From assembly GCF_019800005.1 (NCBI RefSeq), contig NZ_JABGCL010000019.1:1-64000 (forward strand): 64,000 nucleotides of DNA, in the 5' to 3' direction. Source of the DNA: Geminicoccus harenae. GTDB taxonomy: Bacteria; Pseudomonadota; Alphaproteobacteria; Geminicoccales; Geminicoccaceae. Under the pieces are notes generated by a model. The model did not search any database. It saw only the letters and a list, made by a program, of their open reading frames with translations, and was not told the origin of the DNA. Positions 32,523 to 41,338 of the stretch are shown here, piece by piece. The translations under genes and the position numbers were made by a program. Numbering within the stretch: position 1 is the first letter of the stretch; each line of letters begins with the position of its first letter.

Positions 32523-34013
32523 ATGGCGCGGATCGCGGTGGGCGGGCTGCACCACGAGACCAACAGCTTCGCGCCCCATCCGGCCGACTGGGCCGCGTTC
32601 GAGCAGAGCGACGGCTGGCCGGCCCGCCAGCGTGGTGTGGAGATGTTCGGGAACGTCGCCGGGATCAACCTGGCGATCACCGGCTTCATCGATGCCGCCA
32701 CGGCGCGCGGCCACACGCTGGTGCCGCTGGTCTGGGCCAATGCCGGGCCGTCCGGGCCGGTGACCAGCGACGCGTTCAAGCGTCTGGCCGACGAGATGCT
32801 GGCGGAGCTGGCGGCGGCCGGCCCCCTGGACGGCATCTTCCTCGACCTGCACGGGGCGATGATCACCGAGGCGCTGGGGGATGGCGAGGGCGAGCTCCTG
32901 GCGCGGATCCGCGCCCTCCACCCTGCCACGCCGCTGGTGGCGGCCCTGGACCTCCATGCCAACGTGTCCGATGCCATGGTGCGGCATGCCGACGGGCTGG
33001 CGGCGTACCGCACCTATCCGCATGTCGACATCGCCGATACCGGTGCCCGCTGCCTGCCGCTGCTGGAGCGGCTGATGGGCGGTCAGAAGCTGGCCAAGGC
33101 GCACCGCAAGCTGGACTTCCTGATCGGGCTGCCCTGGCAGTGCACGACCACGGAGCCGTCCGGCGGCCTCTACCGCCTGGCCGACCGGCTGTCGGCGCGG
33201 CTGGACGGTTTCGTCTCGATCGCCATGGGCTTTCCCCCGGGCGACACGGCCTGCGGCGGGCCCTCGCTCCTGGCCTATGCCGCGCGGGCCGAGGACGCCG
33301 AAGCGGCCGTGGCCGAGCTCGCGGCGGCCTTCGCTGCGGCGGAGCCGGACTTCGCCGGGCGGCTGTGGACGGCGGAGGCGGCGGTGGCGGAGGCGCTGGA
33401 AGGTGGCCGGCGCGACCGCCCGGTGGTGCTGGCGGACACTCAGGACAATCCGGGCGGCGGCGGTACCTCCGACACGACCGGCCTGCTCGCGGCCCTGATC
33501 GAGGCGAAGGCGGAGGACGCGGTGCTGGCGCTGCTGGCCGATCCGCAGGCGGCCCTGGCCGCACATGCGGCCGGGGCCGGTGCCTGGCTGCGCGGCTTAC
33601 CGCTGGGCGGACGGTTCGGTCCTTCCGGCGTGACGCCAATTACCGGCGACTGGTACGTGCAGCGCCTGGGCAATGGCCGCTTCACCGCGACCGGGCCGAT
33701 GTACCGGGGCAGCCGGATGGACCTGGGCCCGATGGCGCTCCTGCGCGCCGGCGGCCCGGACGGGGTGGGCGTGCTGGTCTCGACCAGGCGCGTGCAGGCA
33801 GCGGACGCGGCCATCTTCCGCCACCTGGGCGTCGAGCCCGCCGCGCAGCGCATCCTGGCCCTGAAGAGCTCGGTGCATTTCCGTGCGGAGTTCGAGCCGA
33901 TCGCGGCCGAGGTGCTGGTGGTGGCGGCACCGGGTGTGAATACCGCCGATCCCGGCCTGCTGCCGTTTCGCCAACTGCCTCCCTGGGTGCGCCGGCGACC
34001 GCGGCAATCCTAG
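32523..34013 (+). CDS. M81 family metallopeptidase (microcystinase C/MlrC-like)
   Basis: A 496-residue protein opening MARIAVGGLHHETNSFAP, the first zinc-binding block of M81 enzymes (HHETN). The second block is LDLHGAMITEALGDGEGE, then LDLHANVSDAMVRHAD and RTYPHVDI, which together supply the expected Asp/His ligands. A C-terminal MlrC domain (about 295-480) follows, with VLADTQDNPGGGGTSDTT. Family members open small cyclic or modified peptides or hydrolyse amide bonds; the natural substrate here is unknown. No signal peptide is present, so it acts in the cytoplasm. It follows speE closely, which may only reflect gene packing. Confidence 0.88.
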   Translation: MARIAVGGLHHETNSFAPHPADWAAFEQSDGWPARQRGVEMFGNVAGINLAITGFIDAATARGHTLVPLVWANAGPSGPVTSDAFKRLADEMLAELAAAGPLDGIFLDLHGAMITEALGDGEGELLARIRALHPATPLVAALDLHANVSDAMVRHADGLAAYRTYPHVDIADTGARCLPLLERLMGGQKLAKAHRKLDFLIGLPWQCTTTEPSGGLYRLADRLSARLDGFVSIAMGFPPGDTACGGPSLLAYAARAEDAEAAVAELAAAFAAAEPDFAGRLWTAEAAVAEALEGGRRDRPVVLADTQDNPGGGGTSDTTGLLAALIEAKAEDAVLALLADPQAALAAHAAGAGAWLRGLPLGGRFGPSGVTPITGDWYVQRLGNGRFTATGPMYRGSRMDLGPMALLRAGGPDGVGVLVSTRRVQAADAAIFRHLGVEPAAQRILALKSSVHFRAEFEPIAAEVLVVAAPGVNTADPGLLPFRQLPPWVRRRPRQS

Positions 34014-34093
34014 GAGTATTCGCCCTGGGTATATTAGGGTATGTGTAGCCATAGTTAACGGCGACTTTGGCAACCAAGTCCGGGTCAGTCGGC

Positions 34094-34122
34094 TTGTGGC
34101 AACGTTTCGTTAACCATATCAG
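34094..34122 (+). promoter_or_regulatory. Possible promoter with an embedded TTAACCAT motif
   Basis: TTGTGG (34094-34099) and TATCAG (34117-34122) are 17 bases apart in an AT-rich patch. TTAACCAT at 34110-34117 overlaps the spacer and the -10 box; this octamer matches the half-site bound by CtrA in alphaproteobacteria. It lies about 90 bases before the small gene at 34210. Both readings are tentative. Confidence 0.3.
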
Positions 34123-34209
34123 TGCGACAACAGGCACACAGGCCGGGCCAAGGGCGGTGGATCCGCTGGTCGGCCCGGGTTCGGGTATGGTTGGACAGGG
34201 CGTCAGAAG

Positions 34210-34548
34210 ATGAGCGACACGGCGATCAACTGGCCTGCGGACGAGGTGGACCTGGGGCCGCTGGACGTGGCCGGCGACCCTGCGGCCGAGCTCGGCGGTG
34301 CGCCGGTGGTCGAGCTGGCGCTGAGCGATCTCGTCCAGGATGCCGGGGGCGAGGTGGTCCTCTACAATGACAGCGGCCTGCGCGCCCTTGGGCTGGTGGC
34401 CGACGAGGCGATCGTCGGAACGGGCGAGGCCGGTGCCCATGTCACCGCCTCGGGTGCCGACGTGACGGGGTTCAAGTTCGTGAGCTTCGCCAACGGCCTG
34501 ACCCTCTACTACCAGGACGGGCTCGACCTGATCGTGCGCCCTGCCTGA
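34210..34548 (+). CDS. 112-residue acidic protein of unknown function
   Basis: The product is acidic and lacks Cys, signal peptide and membrane segments. It alternates short beta-like stretches (APVVELALSDLV, GEVVLYNDSG, GFKFVSFANGLTLYYQDGLD), suggesting a compact beta-rich fold. No family is recognised. The ATG at 34210 has CAGAAG as a weak ribosome site. It has its own AT-rich upstream region with a possible promoter and is followed by a strong hairpin, so it looks like a single-gene transcript. Codon use matches its neighbours, giving no sign of recent transfer. Confidence 0.55.
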   Translation: MSDTAINWPADEVDLGPLDVAGDPAAELGGAPVVELALSDLVQDAGGEVVLYNDSGLRALGLVADEAIVGTGEAGAHVTASGADVTGFKFVSFANGLTLYYQDGLDLIVRPA

Positions 34549-34556
34549 ACGGGCGA

Positions 34557-34588
34557 CAGCGCCGCGGATGCTGCCACCCGCGGCGCTG
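34557..34588. terminator. Bidirectional terminator hairpin
   Basis: CAGCGCCGCGG (34557-34567) and CCGCGGCGCTG (34578-34588) form a perfect 11-bp stem with a ten-base loop between the convergent stops at 34548 and 34615. No T-run is seen. Confidence 0.6.
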
Positions 34589-34614
34589 CCGGCAGGAAAG
34601 CCGGTCCGGGCAAT

Positions 34615-34956
34615 TCAGCCGGGCTGGTCCTGCTGCTTGTACTCGGCGAACTCCTCGGGCGTCATGGCGTCGAGGAAGGCGCCGAGGCCGCTGCGCCCCT
34701 TGCCGTTGTCGTTCGCGGCCGGGCCCAGGCCCAGCAGCTCGCTCAGGTGCAGCACGAACCGGGTATCAGCCGGCTTGTCCGCACTGGCGACGCGTTGCTC
34801 GAACGCGTTGTAGGCCAGCTTCCACAGCCACTGCTGACGCGCTTCCAGATCCTCGAACGCGAACCTGGGCTTCTTCAGCACCGGCTTGCGTGCCGCGGCC
34901 TGGCCGGAGTCGGGGTTGGCGGGATCGACCGAGGCGTTTCGCTTCTGCTTGGCCAT
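34615..34956 (-). CDS. 113-residue protein of unknown function
   Basis: The product starts MAKQKRNASVDPAN, a basic, disordered-looking N-terminus. A helical segment follows with Trp and aromatic residues (FEDLEARQQWLWKLAYNAFE), and the tail holds LSELLGLGPAANDN and MTPEEFAEYKQQDQ. The ATG at 34956 is preferred because AAGGA lies eight bases upstream; ATGs at 34980-35025 have no better site. No family, signal peptide or membrane span is recognised. The acidic C-terminal motif MTPEEFAEYKQQ resembles short protein-interaction peptides but nothing specific. It is divergent from the hybrid kinase gene. Confidence 0.5.
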   Translation of the reverse strand: MAKQKRNASVDPANPDSGQAAARKPVLKKPRFAFEDLEARQQWLWKLAYNAFEQRVASADKPADTRFVLHLSELLGLGPAANDNGKGRSGLGAFLDAMTPEEFAEYKQQDQPG

Positions 34957-35068
34957 CTTGCTGGTCCTTGTTGGCCGGGCCATCCCCGGCTTCATGAACA
35001 TAATCCTATTGCTTAGTGATTTCAATCACTGCGTTTGTAGATGATTCAACTTCCGCGCGATAAACGCT

Positions 35069-36742
35069 ATGCCGGTTCCGGATCGTACAGCGGAGAGCGG
35101 CATGGGCGCTGGGTGGGGTAACGCCAGGACGGCGGGTCGCAGCAACGGTCGGCGGCGCCGCTGCCGGCGGAATCAGCGGCCGCTGACGGTGCTGGCAGCG
35201 CTCAGCCACGAGTTGCGCGAGCCGATGAACGGCGTGCTCGGCATGACCCGGCTCCTGGCCGACACCGAGCTCAGCCCGGAGCAGCGCGGTTGCGTGGAAG
35301 CCATCACCGGCTCGGCCGAAGCGCTGCTGACGGTGATCAACGACATGCTCGACCTGGCGCGGGCCGAGGCCGGCCGGCTGCCATTCCTCGACACTGCCTT
35401 TGATCCGCGCCTGATCCTGGAACGGGCCGTCGCCCCCTTCCGGCCGAAGGCGGCGGCCAAGGGCATCGGCCTGACCCTCGCGATCGATCCTGCCGTGCCG
35501 GCGCGGCTGCGGGGCGATCCCGGCCGGCTGCGCCAGATCCTGGTCAACCTGATCGGCAATGCGGTGAAGTTCACCGATACCGGCCAGGTCGCCGTGGCGC
35601 TCGACCACGCGCCAGGAGCGACGGGCGGCCTCCTGGTCCTGTCGGTCAGCGACACCGGGCGGGGCTTCGATCCGGCCGGGATGGCCATGCTGTTCAGCGG
35701 CTTCGGCCAGGCTGGCATGGCCACCGCCCGGCAGTTCGGCGGCAGCGGCCTGGGCCTGATGGTGAGCCTGCGCCTGATCCGTGCCATGGGCGGCCGGCTC
35801 GCCGTGGATGCCGCCCCCGGGCGCGGCGCCAGCTTCCGCATCGAGCTGCCCGCCAGGCCCGCTCCCGAGGCACCGGCCGGCCCGGAGCCGGTCAGCCTGG
35901 CCGGTCTCGAGCTGCTGGTGGTGGAGCCGAAGGCGGCCTTGCGGGAGCGGCTGCGCACGGTCGCCGCCGGCTGGGGATTGGCGGTGCGCGGTGCTGCGGG
36001 GGCGGCGGATGGCTTGCGCGAGATCCAGGAGGCCGGCACCCGTGGCGCCCGTTTCGACTTGGCGATCGTCAGCGAGATGGTCGAGGCCGGTGAGGCCCGG
36101 GCGCTGCTGGAACGGCTGCGGGCTCAGGCCGGCCAGATGGTGCGCACGGTGCGGATCGCCGGCTCCGGCCTGCGTGGCGATGCCGCCCAGGCTCGCGAGC
36201 AGGGGTTCGACGCCTATCTCGCAGAGCCGTTCAGCGATGATGAGCTGATGCAGATCCTGATCCGGCTGGTGCAGCCTCCGGAACGATCAGGCTTTTGGAC
36301 CCGGCATGATGTGCAGGAGCATGATGGCCGGCCCCTGCATGTCCTGGTCGCGGACGACAACCCGGTGAACATCAAGCTGGCCACGATCGTCCTCGGCAAG
36401 GCCGGGCATCGGGTGACCAGTGTCGGCGATGGTGCGGCGGCAGTCGCCAGGGTGGCATCCGGCGGCATCGACCTGGTGCTGATGGACGTGCAGATGCCCG
36501 GCATGGACGGGCTGGCCGCGACCCGGCAGATCCGGGCGCTCGCCGACCGGCACCTGCGATCCACGCCCGTGGTGGCGCTCAGCGCCGATGCCCTGGCCGA
36601 CGACGAGGCCGCGGGCCGTGCCGCCGGCATGGACGCCTACCTCACCAAGCCGATCGACCGGCCGAAGCTGCTCTCGACCGTGCGCTTCTGGGGCGAGCGG
36701 GCCAGCCGGGCACGCGAGAACGATCATTCCTGCATGGCTTGA
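35069..36742 (+). CDS. Soluble hybrid sensor histidine kinase with degenerate and intact receiver domains
   Basis: A 557-residue hybrid kinase with no membrane segment or recognisable sensor domain. The dimerisation helix carries the phospho-acceptor in ALSHELREPMNGVLG (H47). The ATPase domain has NLIGNAVKFTD (N box), SDTGRGFD (G1) and GGSGLGLMVS (G2). A first receiver-like domain (about 280-405) lacks the acceptor Asp: FDLAIVSEM has Ser335 at that position. The second receiver (about 425-545) is intact, with DLVLMDVQMPGMDG (D473), VALSADA and YLTKPID. It therefore probably receives its signal through a partner and passes phosphate onward. It sits about 100 bases before the chaperone-usher cluster; control of that cluster is inference. 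Confidence 0.88.
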   Translation: MPVPDRTAESGMGAGWGNARTAGRSNGRRRRCRRNQRPLTVLAALSHELREPMNGVLGMTRLLADTELSPEQRGCVEAITGSAEALLTVINDMLDLARAEAGRLPFLDTAFDPRLILERAVAPFRPKAAAKGIGLTLAIDPAVPARLRGDPGRLRQILVNLIGNAVKFTDTGQVAVALDHAPGATGGLLVLSVSDTGRGFDPAGMAMLFSGFGQAGMATARQFGGSGLGLMVSLRLIRAMGGRLAVDAAPGRGASFRIELPARPAPEAPAGPEPVSLAGLELLVVEPKAALRERLRTVAAGWGLAVRGAAGAADGLREIQEAGTRGARFDLAIVSEMVEAGEARALLERLRAQAGQMVRTVRIAGSGLRGDAAQAREQGFDAYLAEPFSDDELMQILIRLVQPPERSGFWTRHDVQEHDGRPLHVLVADDNPVNIKLATIVLGKAGHRVTSVGDGAAAVARVASGGIDLVLMDVQMPGMDGLAATRQIRALADRHLRSTPVVALSADALADDEAAGRAAGMDAYLTKPIDRPKLLSTVRFWGERASRARENDHSCMA

Positions 36743-36762
36743 ATCCGCTCACGACAAGCCCG

Positions 36763-36792
36763 TTGCCAGCGCGTGGTTCCCGGGAGAATAAA
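36763..36792 (+). promoter_or_regulatory. Candidate promoter for the chaperone-usher cluster
   Basis: TTGCCA at 36763-36768 is followed after 17-18 bases by GAATAAA, in the AT-rich gap between the kinase stop and the first subunit gene. The -35 box is good and the -10 box poor. Confidence 0.3.
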
Positions 36793-36848
36793 ACCACAAG
36801 TTGAATTAATGCTTGCCCTGCTCGACGGCGGTTCAAGGAGATCGGACC

Positions 36849-37340
36849 ATGACGCGTGCAGCTTGCCTGGCCGCCGGCCTGTTGGGGATCGGCCTCGCCT
36901 TGGCCCCCAGTCCGGCCCCGGCTCCGACCACCACCGGAACGCTCGCGGTCTCGGCCGTGGTGCAGACGAGCTGCTCGCTCACCGGCGGCACCATTAGCTT
37001 TGGCACCTACACCTCCGGCCAGACCGCCAACCTAGACACGGATGGCCAGATCGGGTTCGCCAACTGCCCGGTCGGCAACTTGGTCTTCGAGCTGGACGGC
37101 GGCGGCAGCGGCAGCATCAACGCCCGGCGCATGCGGTCGGGGAGCAACGAGCTGAACTACCAGCTCTACCGCAACTCCACCCGCACGGCGCTGTTCGGCA
37201 CCAGCACCAATGCCTATACCGAGATCCGGCTGGTGGCGGGTGGCGGCACCATCCCGGTCTATGGCCGCATCCCCGGCAACCAGACGGTCCCGGCCGGCAA
37301 CTATGCCGACACGGTCAACGTGACGCTCACCTTCCCGTGA
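36849..37340 (+). CDS. Spore coat U-domain pilus subunit (major-type)
   Basis: A 163-residue secreted subunit of the SCPU family used by archaic (Csu-type) chaperone-usher pili. After a signal peptide (about residues 1-24) the mature part opens TGTLAVSAVVQTSCSLTG, the typical donor-strand region. It has two Cys likely to form a disulphide (TSCSL and FANCPVG) and ends in the beta motif YADTVNVTLTFP. The ATG at 36849 has AAGGAG eight bases upstream. It heads the run subunit-chaperone-usher-subunit, and its stop overlaps the chaperone start as GTGA. Confidence 0.85.
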   Translation: MTRAACLAAGLLGIGLALAPSPAPAPTTTGTLAVSAVVQTSCSLTGGTISFGTYTSGQTANLDTDGQIGFANCPVGNLVFELDGGGSGSINARRMRSGSNELNYQLYRNSTRTALFGTSTNAYTEIRLVAGGGTIPVYGRIPGNQTVPAGNYADTVNVTLTFP

Positions 37341-38092
37341 GTGCCATGGCGAACCGGGACCTCGTCTTCGGCCGCCTGGGTCGCCGCCGCTTGGCAGCAG
37401 GGCTGCTGGGCCTGGCAGCGGCAGTCCTGGCGACGCCGGTTCAGGCCGGCGACCTGTCGGTCTCGCCCACCCGGCTGGAACTCGGCCAGACCGGCACGGC
37501 CACGATCGTGGTGCGCAACGACGGGCCTGCGGCCAGTGTCCTCCAGGTCAGCGCCATGCGCTGGCTGGATTCGCCGATGGCCGCCGCCCTGGAGCCGGCC
37601 CCGGAGCTCCTGGCCGTGCCGCCGGTCTTCAGCCTGAAGGCGGGCGCCCAGCAGGTGATCCGCCTGGCTCTGCGCGACCGATCCCGCCCGAGCATCGAGC
37701 GCAGCTTCCGCCTGCTGATCTCCGAGGTGCCGGCACCGGCGGCCGGTCAGGCCGCGCCGGGCGGGGTCCAGTTCGCGCTCGGGTTCAATGTCCCGGTCTT
37801 CCAGAAGCCGCCGGGCGCGCTCGCCGCACCGGTCTGGAGCATTGACGTCGGGCCAAACGGTCCGCTGCTCGGCCTGCGCAATGTCGGCCAGGCCCATGTC
37901 CAGGTGAGCCGGATCCAGGTGCGCAGCGCAAGCGGCGCATCGGTGGCCGAAATGAAGGAGCCCTTCTACCTGCTGCCCGGCCGTGCGCGGAGCTGGCCGC
38001 TCCCCCGCAACGCTGCCGGCAGTTCCCTGACGGTGGTCGCGGAAACCAATCTTGGCACGCTCGAAGAACGCCTGGCCGCGCCGGGCGAGTAA
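37337..38092 (+). CDS. Periplasmic pilus chaperone (PapD-like, Csu type)
   Basis: A 251-residue chaperone with two Ig-like domains. The signal peptide runs to about residue 37. The mature part begins DLSVSPTRLELGQTGTATIVVRN, the N-terminal domain with the edge strand used for donor-strand complementation. The segment QQVIRLALRDRSRPSIERSFRLLISEVP carries the basic Arg residues that anchor subunit C-termini. It guides SCPU subunits to the usher in the periplasm. Start is GTG in the GTGA overlap, with an in-frame ATG three codons later. The 3' end overlaps the presumed usher start by about 40 bases. Confidence 0.88.
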   Translation: MSAMANRDLVFGRLGRRRLAAGLLGLAAAVLATPVQAGDLSVSPTRLELGQTGTATIVVRNDGPAASVLQVSAMRWLDSPMAAALEPAPELLAVPPVFSLKAGAQQVIRLALRDRSRPSIERSFRLLISEVPAPAAGQAAPGGVQFALGFNVPVFQKPPGALAAPVWSIDVGPNGPLLGLRNVGQAHVQVSRIQVRSASGASVAEMKEPFYLLPGRARSWPLPRNAAGSSLTVVAETNLGTLEERLAAPGE

Positions 38093-40751
38093 GGCCTGGG
38101 CGGCCGTCCTGCTCGCGACCGTCTGGTCGGGATTGAACGCGCAGGAGCCGGTCCCGCCGCTGCCGGGCCAATCCGCGCGCCGGCCGGTCGAGCCCGGCCG
38201 CAACGTCGTCATCGTCCCGCTGCGCAGGCCGGCACCCGCTTCACTGCCCACCCAGACCGCACTCCCGCCTCTGGAGGTGCTGGCGGCAGAGCCGCCACCA
38301 GCACCCCCCGACCTGCCGGCACCGGCAGCCGGCCCGACAGCCACACCCGTCGAGCCCCCGGTGCGGCAGCGTCCGCTCGACCAGTTCGCGGTGCGCCGCA
38401 CCACCGCTGCCGTGCCGGCCACCCGGGTGGACATGCCGCGGGCGACGCCGGAGCGGCCGGGGCCGCCGCCCACGGAACTGCACCGTGCCCCGATCCTGCC
38501 GCCGATCGAGCCGGAGCGCGCCTGGGTCGAGCAGCTCTATGCCGTGACGGTGAACGGGCAGAAGGTGAGCGACGCCGCGATCTTCGCCCGCGAGGCCGCG
38601 ACCGGGCGGCTCGTGGTCGAGCTGGCCGAGGCCGTGCGCTGGCGCCTCGTGGTGGACCAGGATCAGGTGCTGACCCTGAACGGCCAGCCCTTCTACCCGA
38701 TCGACGCGATCCCGGGTGCCGAGGTCGAGATCGACGAGGTCGACCTGGAGCTGGCCCTGTCTGTGCCGCCCGTGTCGCTGGACCCGGTACGGCTGGGCGG
38801 CGAGGGCGCGGACCGCCCGCCGGTGGTGACCGGCTTTGGCGGGTTTCTGGACTATGACGTGCAGTATCTCGCGGGCGACGGCATCCGCAGCCGCCTGGAC
38901 GGCCTGTTCGAGGCCGGCCTGTTCGGGGCAGGCGGCGTGCTCACCTCCAGCCTGCTGGCGGCCGATGCGCTCTCTTCCGACGGCGAGCTCGTGCGCCTGG
39001 AAACCGGCTACTCCCGCGACTTCCTGGAGCGGCGTGCATCGCTGCGCCTGGGCGACGCGCTGGCCGTGGGTGGTGCCTTCAGCCGCCCCTTCCGCTATGG
39101 CGGCATCCAGTGGGCCAGCAATTTCGGCACCGACCCGTCCTTCATCACCTTCCCGCTGCCGACCATCGGCGGGCTCGCCGACAGCGCCTCGGTGGTGGAT
39201 GTCTATGTCGACGACCTCCAGCGCTTCTCCGGGGACGTGCCGCCCGGCCCGTTCCAGATCGACCAGTTGCCGGTGATCACCGGGGCAGGCGAGCTACAAG
39301 TCACCGTCACCGACCTGCTCGGCCGCCAGCGCGTGGTCACCCAGCCCTATTATGTCAGTGCCCGGATGCTGCGCGCGGGCCTGCACGACTATGCCTACGA
39401 GGCCGGCTTGGTGCGCGAGGACTACGGGCTGGAGAGCTTCGAGTACGGCGACCCGTTCGTCTCTTTGACCCATCGCTACGGCTTTTCCGACCGCTTCACC
39501 GGCGAGGTCCATCTGGAGGCATCGCCCGGCCTGCAGAACCTGGCCGCCGGTGGCACGCTCGCGATCGGCCGGTTCGGCACGCTGAGCGGCGGGCTCGGCA
39601 TTGGTCTGGCCGAGGACGGCGGTACTGGCTGGCTGGGACAGCTCGACTATGAATATCTCGGCCGCCCGTTCAGCTTCGGCATCGGCACGCGGTTGGCGAG
39701 CGACGACTGGCAGGAGCTGGGCGATGCCGAGAACGGTGCCCAGCCCAGCCGGATCGACCAGGTCCGGGTCGGCCTGGACCTGGGCACGCTCGGCAATCTC
39801 GGCCTGTTCCTGGTACATCGCGACGAACGCACCGCCCAGGACACGCTGTCGGCCAGCGCCTCCTGGTCCACCAGGCTCGGCCCCGGTTCGGTCGTGCTCA
39901 CCGCGGCCAAGCTGATCGACCCGTCCGACGAGGCGGTGTTCTTCCTGAACTATGTCCTGCCGATCAACCGGCGTGACAGCGCCATCGCCGGCTCGGCCCG
40001 CGATGCGTCTGGCACCTCCGCCGAGGTGCAGTACCGGCACAACAAGGGCGACAGCGACCTGGGCGCGGATTGGCTGGTCGCCGCCCGGGCCGGCAGCGAC
40101 GACTCCTCGCGCCTTGCCGGCAGCCTCGGCTACGACTGGAGCAAGCTCTCGACCCGGATCGACGCGGAACTCGGCAAGGACAGCAGCGCCATCCGCCCGA
40201 ACCTGTCGGGTTCGCTCGCCGTGGTGGACGGCAAGTTCGACGCGTCGCGCCGCCTGGGGCGGGCATTCGGCATGGTGGAACTGCCGGACATGCCGGACGT
40301 GCGCGTCTACCTGGAGAACCGCGAGGTCGGCCGGACCGATGCGGATGGCCGGCTGCTCCTGCCGGGGCTGCTGCCCTACCAGCCCAACCGAGTGCGGGTC
40401 GAGGTCGAGGACCTGCCGCTGGACGCCCAGGTGAGCGACCCGCAGGTGGACGCGGTGCCCGCCGATCGCAGCGGCATGTCCGTCGATTTCGGCATCCGTC
40501 GCGAGCGGCAGGCGACGGTGCGGCTGGTCGATGGCCAGGGCCAGCCGCTGCCGGGCGGCCTGGAACTCGCCGATCCAGCAGGCGGGGTGCTGGCCCTGGT
40601 CGGTCGGGACGGGCTGGCCCATGCCACCGGGGTCGGCTCCGGCGAGGTGGCGATCTCGGCAGCACTGCCGGGCGGGCCGGTCACCTGCCTGCTGCCGGGC
40701 ATCGCCGGCGACGACCCGATGCCCTTCCTTGGCGAGGTGCGGTGCCGATGA
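38052..40751 (+). CDS. Outer-membrane pilus usher (fimbrial assembly)
   Basis: An 899-residue usher. A signal peptide (about residues 1-30, AAVLLATVWSGLNA) is followed by a long Pro/Ala/Arg-rich segment (about 35-150) not usual in classical ushers. The N-terminal domain comes next, then a 24-strand-type barrel region (about 240-700, with FSRPFRYGGIQWASNFGT and DVYVDDLQRFSGDVPPGPFQ) and C-terminal domains near QVDAVPADRSGMSVDFGIRR. It receives chaperone-subunit complexes and threads the growing pilus out. TTG at 38052 is the only start giving a signal peptide; it overlaps the chaperone gene. The Pro-rich insert may span the periplasm. Confidence 0.87.
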   Translation: MARSKNAWPRRASKAWAAVLLATVWSGLNAQEPVPPLPGQSARRPVEPGRNVVIVPLRRPAPASLPTQTALPPLEVLAAEPPPAPPDLPAPAAGPTATPVEPPVRQRPLDQFAVRRTTAAVPATRVDMPRATPERPGPPPTELHRAPILPPIEPERAWVEQLYAVTVNGQKVSDAAIFAREAATGRLVVELAEAVRWRLVVDQDQVLTLNGQPFYPIDAIPGAEVEIDEVDLELALSVPPVSLDPVRLGGEGADRPPVVTGFGGFLDYDVQYLAGDGIRSRLDGLFEAGLFGAGGVLTSSLLAADALSSDGELVRLETGYSRDFLERRASLRLGDALAVGGAFSRPFRYGGIQWASNFGTDPSFITFPLPTIGGLADSASVVDVYVDDLQRFSGDVPPGPFQIDQLPVITGAGELQVTVTDLLGRQRVVTQPYYVSARMLRAGLHDYAYEAGLVREDYGLESFEYGDPFVSLTHRYGFSDRFTGEVHLEASPGLQNLAAGGTLAIGRFGTLSGGLGIGLAEDGGTGWLGQLDYEYLGRPFSFGIGTRLASDDWQELGDAENGAQPSRIDQVRVGLDLGTLGNLGLFLVHRDERTAQDTLSASASWSTRLGPGSVVLTAAKLIDPSDEAVFFLNYVLPINRRDSAIAGSARDASGTSAEVQYRHNKGDSDLGADWLVAARAGSDDSSRLAGSLGYDWSKLSTRIDAELGKDSSAIRPNLSGSLAVVDGKFDASRRLGRAFGMVELPDMPDVRVYLENREVGRTDADGRLLLPGLLPYQPNRVRVEVEDLPLDAQVSDPQVDAVPADRSGMSVDFGIRRERQATVRLVDGQGQPLPGGLELADPAGGVLALVGRDGLAHATGVGSGEVAISAALPGGPVTCLLPGIAGDDPMPFLGEVRCR

Positions 40752-41185
40752 ACTGGCCTTGGCCCATCCTGCTCGGGCTGGCGGCCCTGCTCGCCGGCGT
40801 CGGCCCGGCCCGCGCCGGCTGCGACGTCCAGATCGCCGCCCTGTCGTTCGGCGTGATCGACACGGCGCGCACCAACCAGGCGACCGGCAAGGTGACGATC
40901 CGCTGTGACGAGCCGCAGACAGTCCAGGTCGGGCTGTCGGCGGGCGGTGGCGGTGTCGAGCGCCGTCTCGCCGGGCCCGGCAGCGATGTCATTCCCTATT
41001 TCGTGTTCGCGGCACCGGGCGGCATGCTGCCCGGGGGCGACGGTGCCGTGATCGGCCCGCCCGTGGCAGCGACCCTGGATGGCAGTGCGACGGTGGACCT
41101 GCCGGCCTATGGCGTGATCCCCCCAGTGCCGGGTACGCAGCCCGGTACCTATGCCGACTCGCTGCTGGTCACGATCATTTTCTGA
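40748..41185 (+). CDS. Spore coat U-domain pilus subunit (second, tip-type candidate)
   Basis: A 145-residue secreted protein, signal peptide about residues 1-22 (LGLAALLAGVGPARA). The mature part opens GCDVQIAALSFGVIDT with a second Cys at VTIRCDEPQTV and ends YADSLLVTIIF, the beta-zipper tail of the SCPU family. Start and usher stop overlap as ATGA. In Csu-type systems the last subunit gene often encodes the tip; that role here is inference. Compared with the first subunit it lacks the long donor-like N-terminal extension, which fits a terminal subunit that needs no further donor strand. Confidence 0.82.
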   Translation: MNWPWPILLGLAALLAGVGPARAGCDVQIAALSFGVIDTARTNQATGKVTIRCDEPQTVQVGLSAGGGGVERRLAGPGSDVIPYFVFAAPGGMLPGGDGAVIGPPVAATLDGSATVDLPAYGVIPPVPGTQPGTYADSLLVTIIF

Positions 41186-41338
41186 GAAACTTCCGGCAAC
41201 CCGTTGTCGCCATTGCCGGTCGGTCCGGTCCGACCTGGGCAGCGGCCGGTCATGGTTAGGACGCGTTGAGGAAATCCCCGGCGAGCTGCGCTAGCATCTT
41301 CCCGTGGCCCCAGCCGAAGGGCCGACGAGGAAACGACC

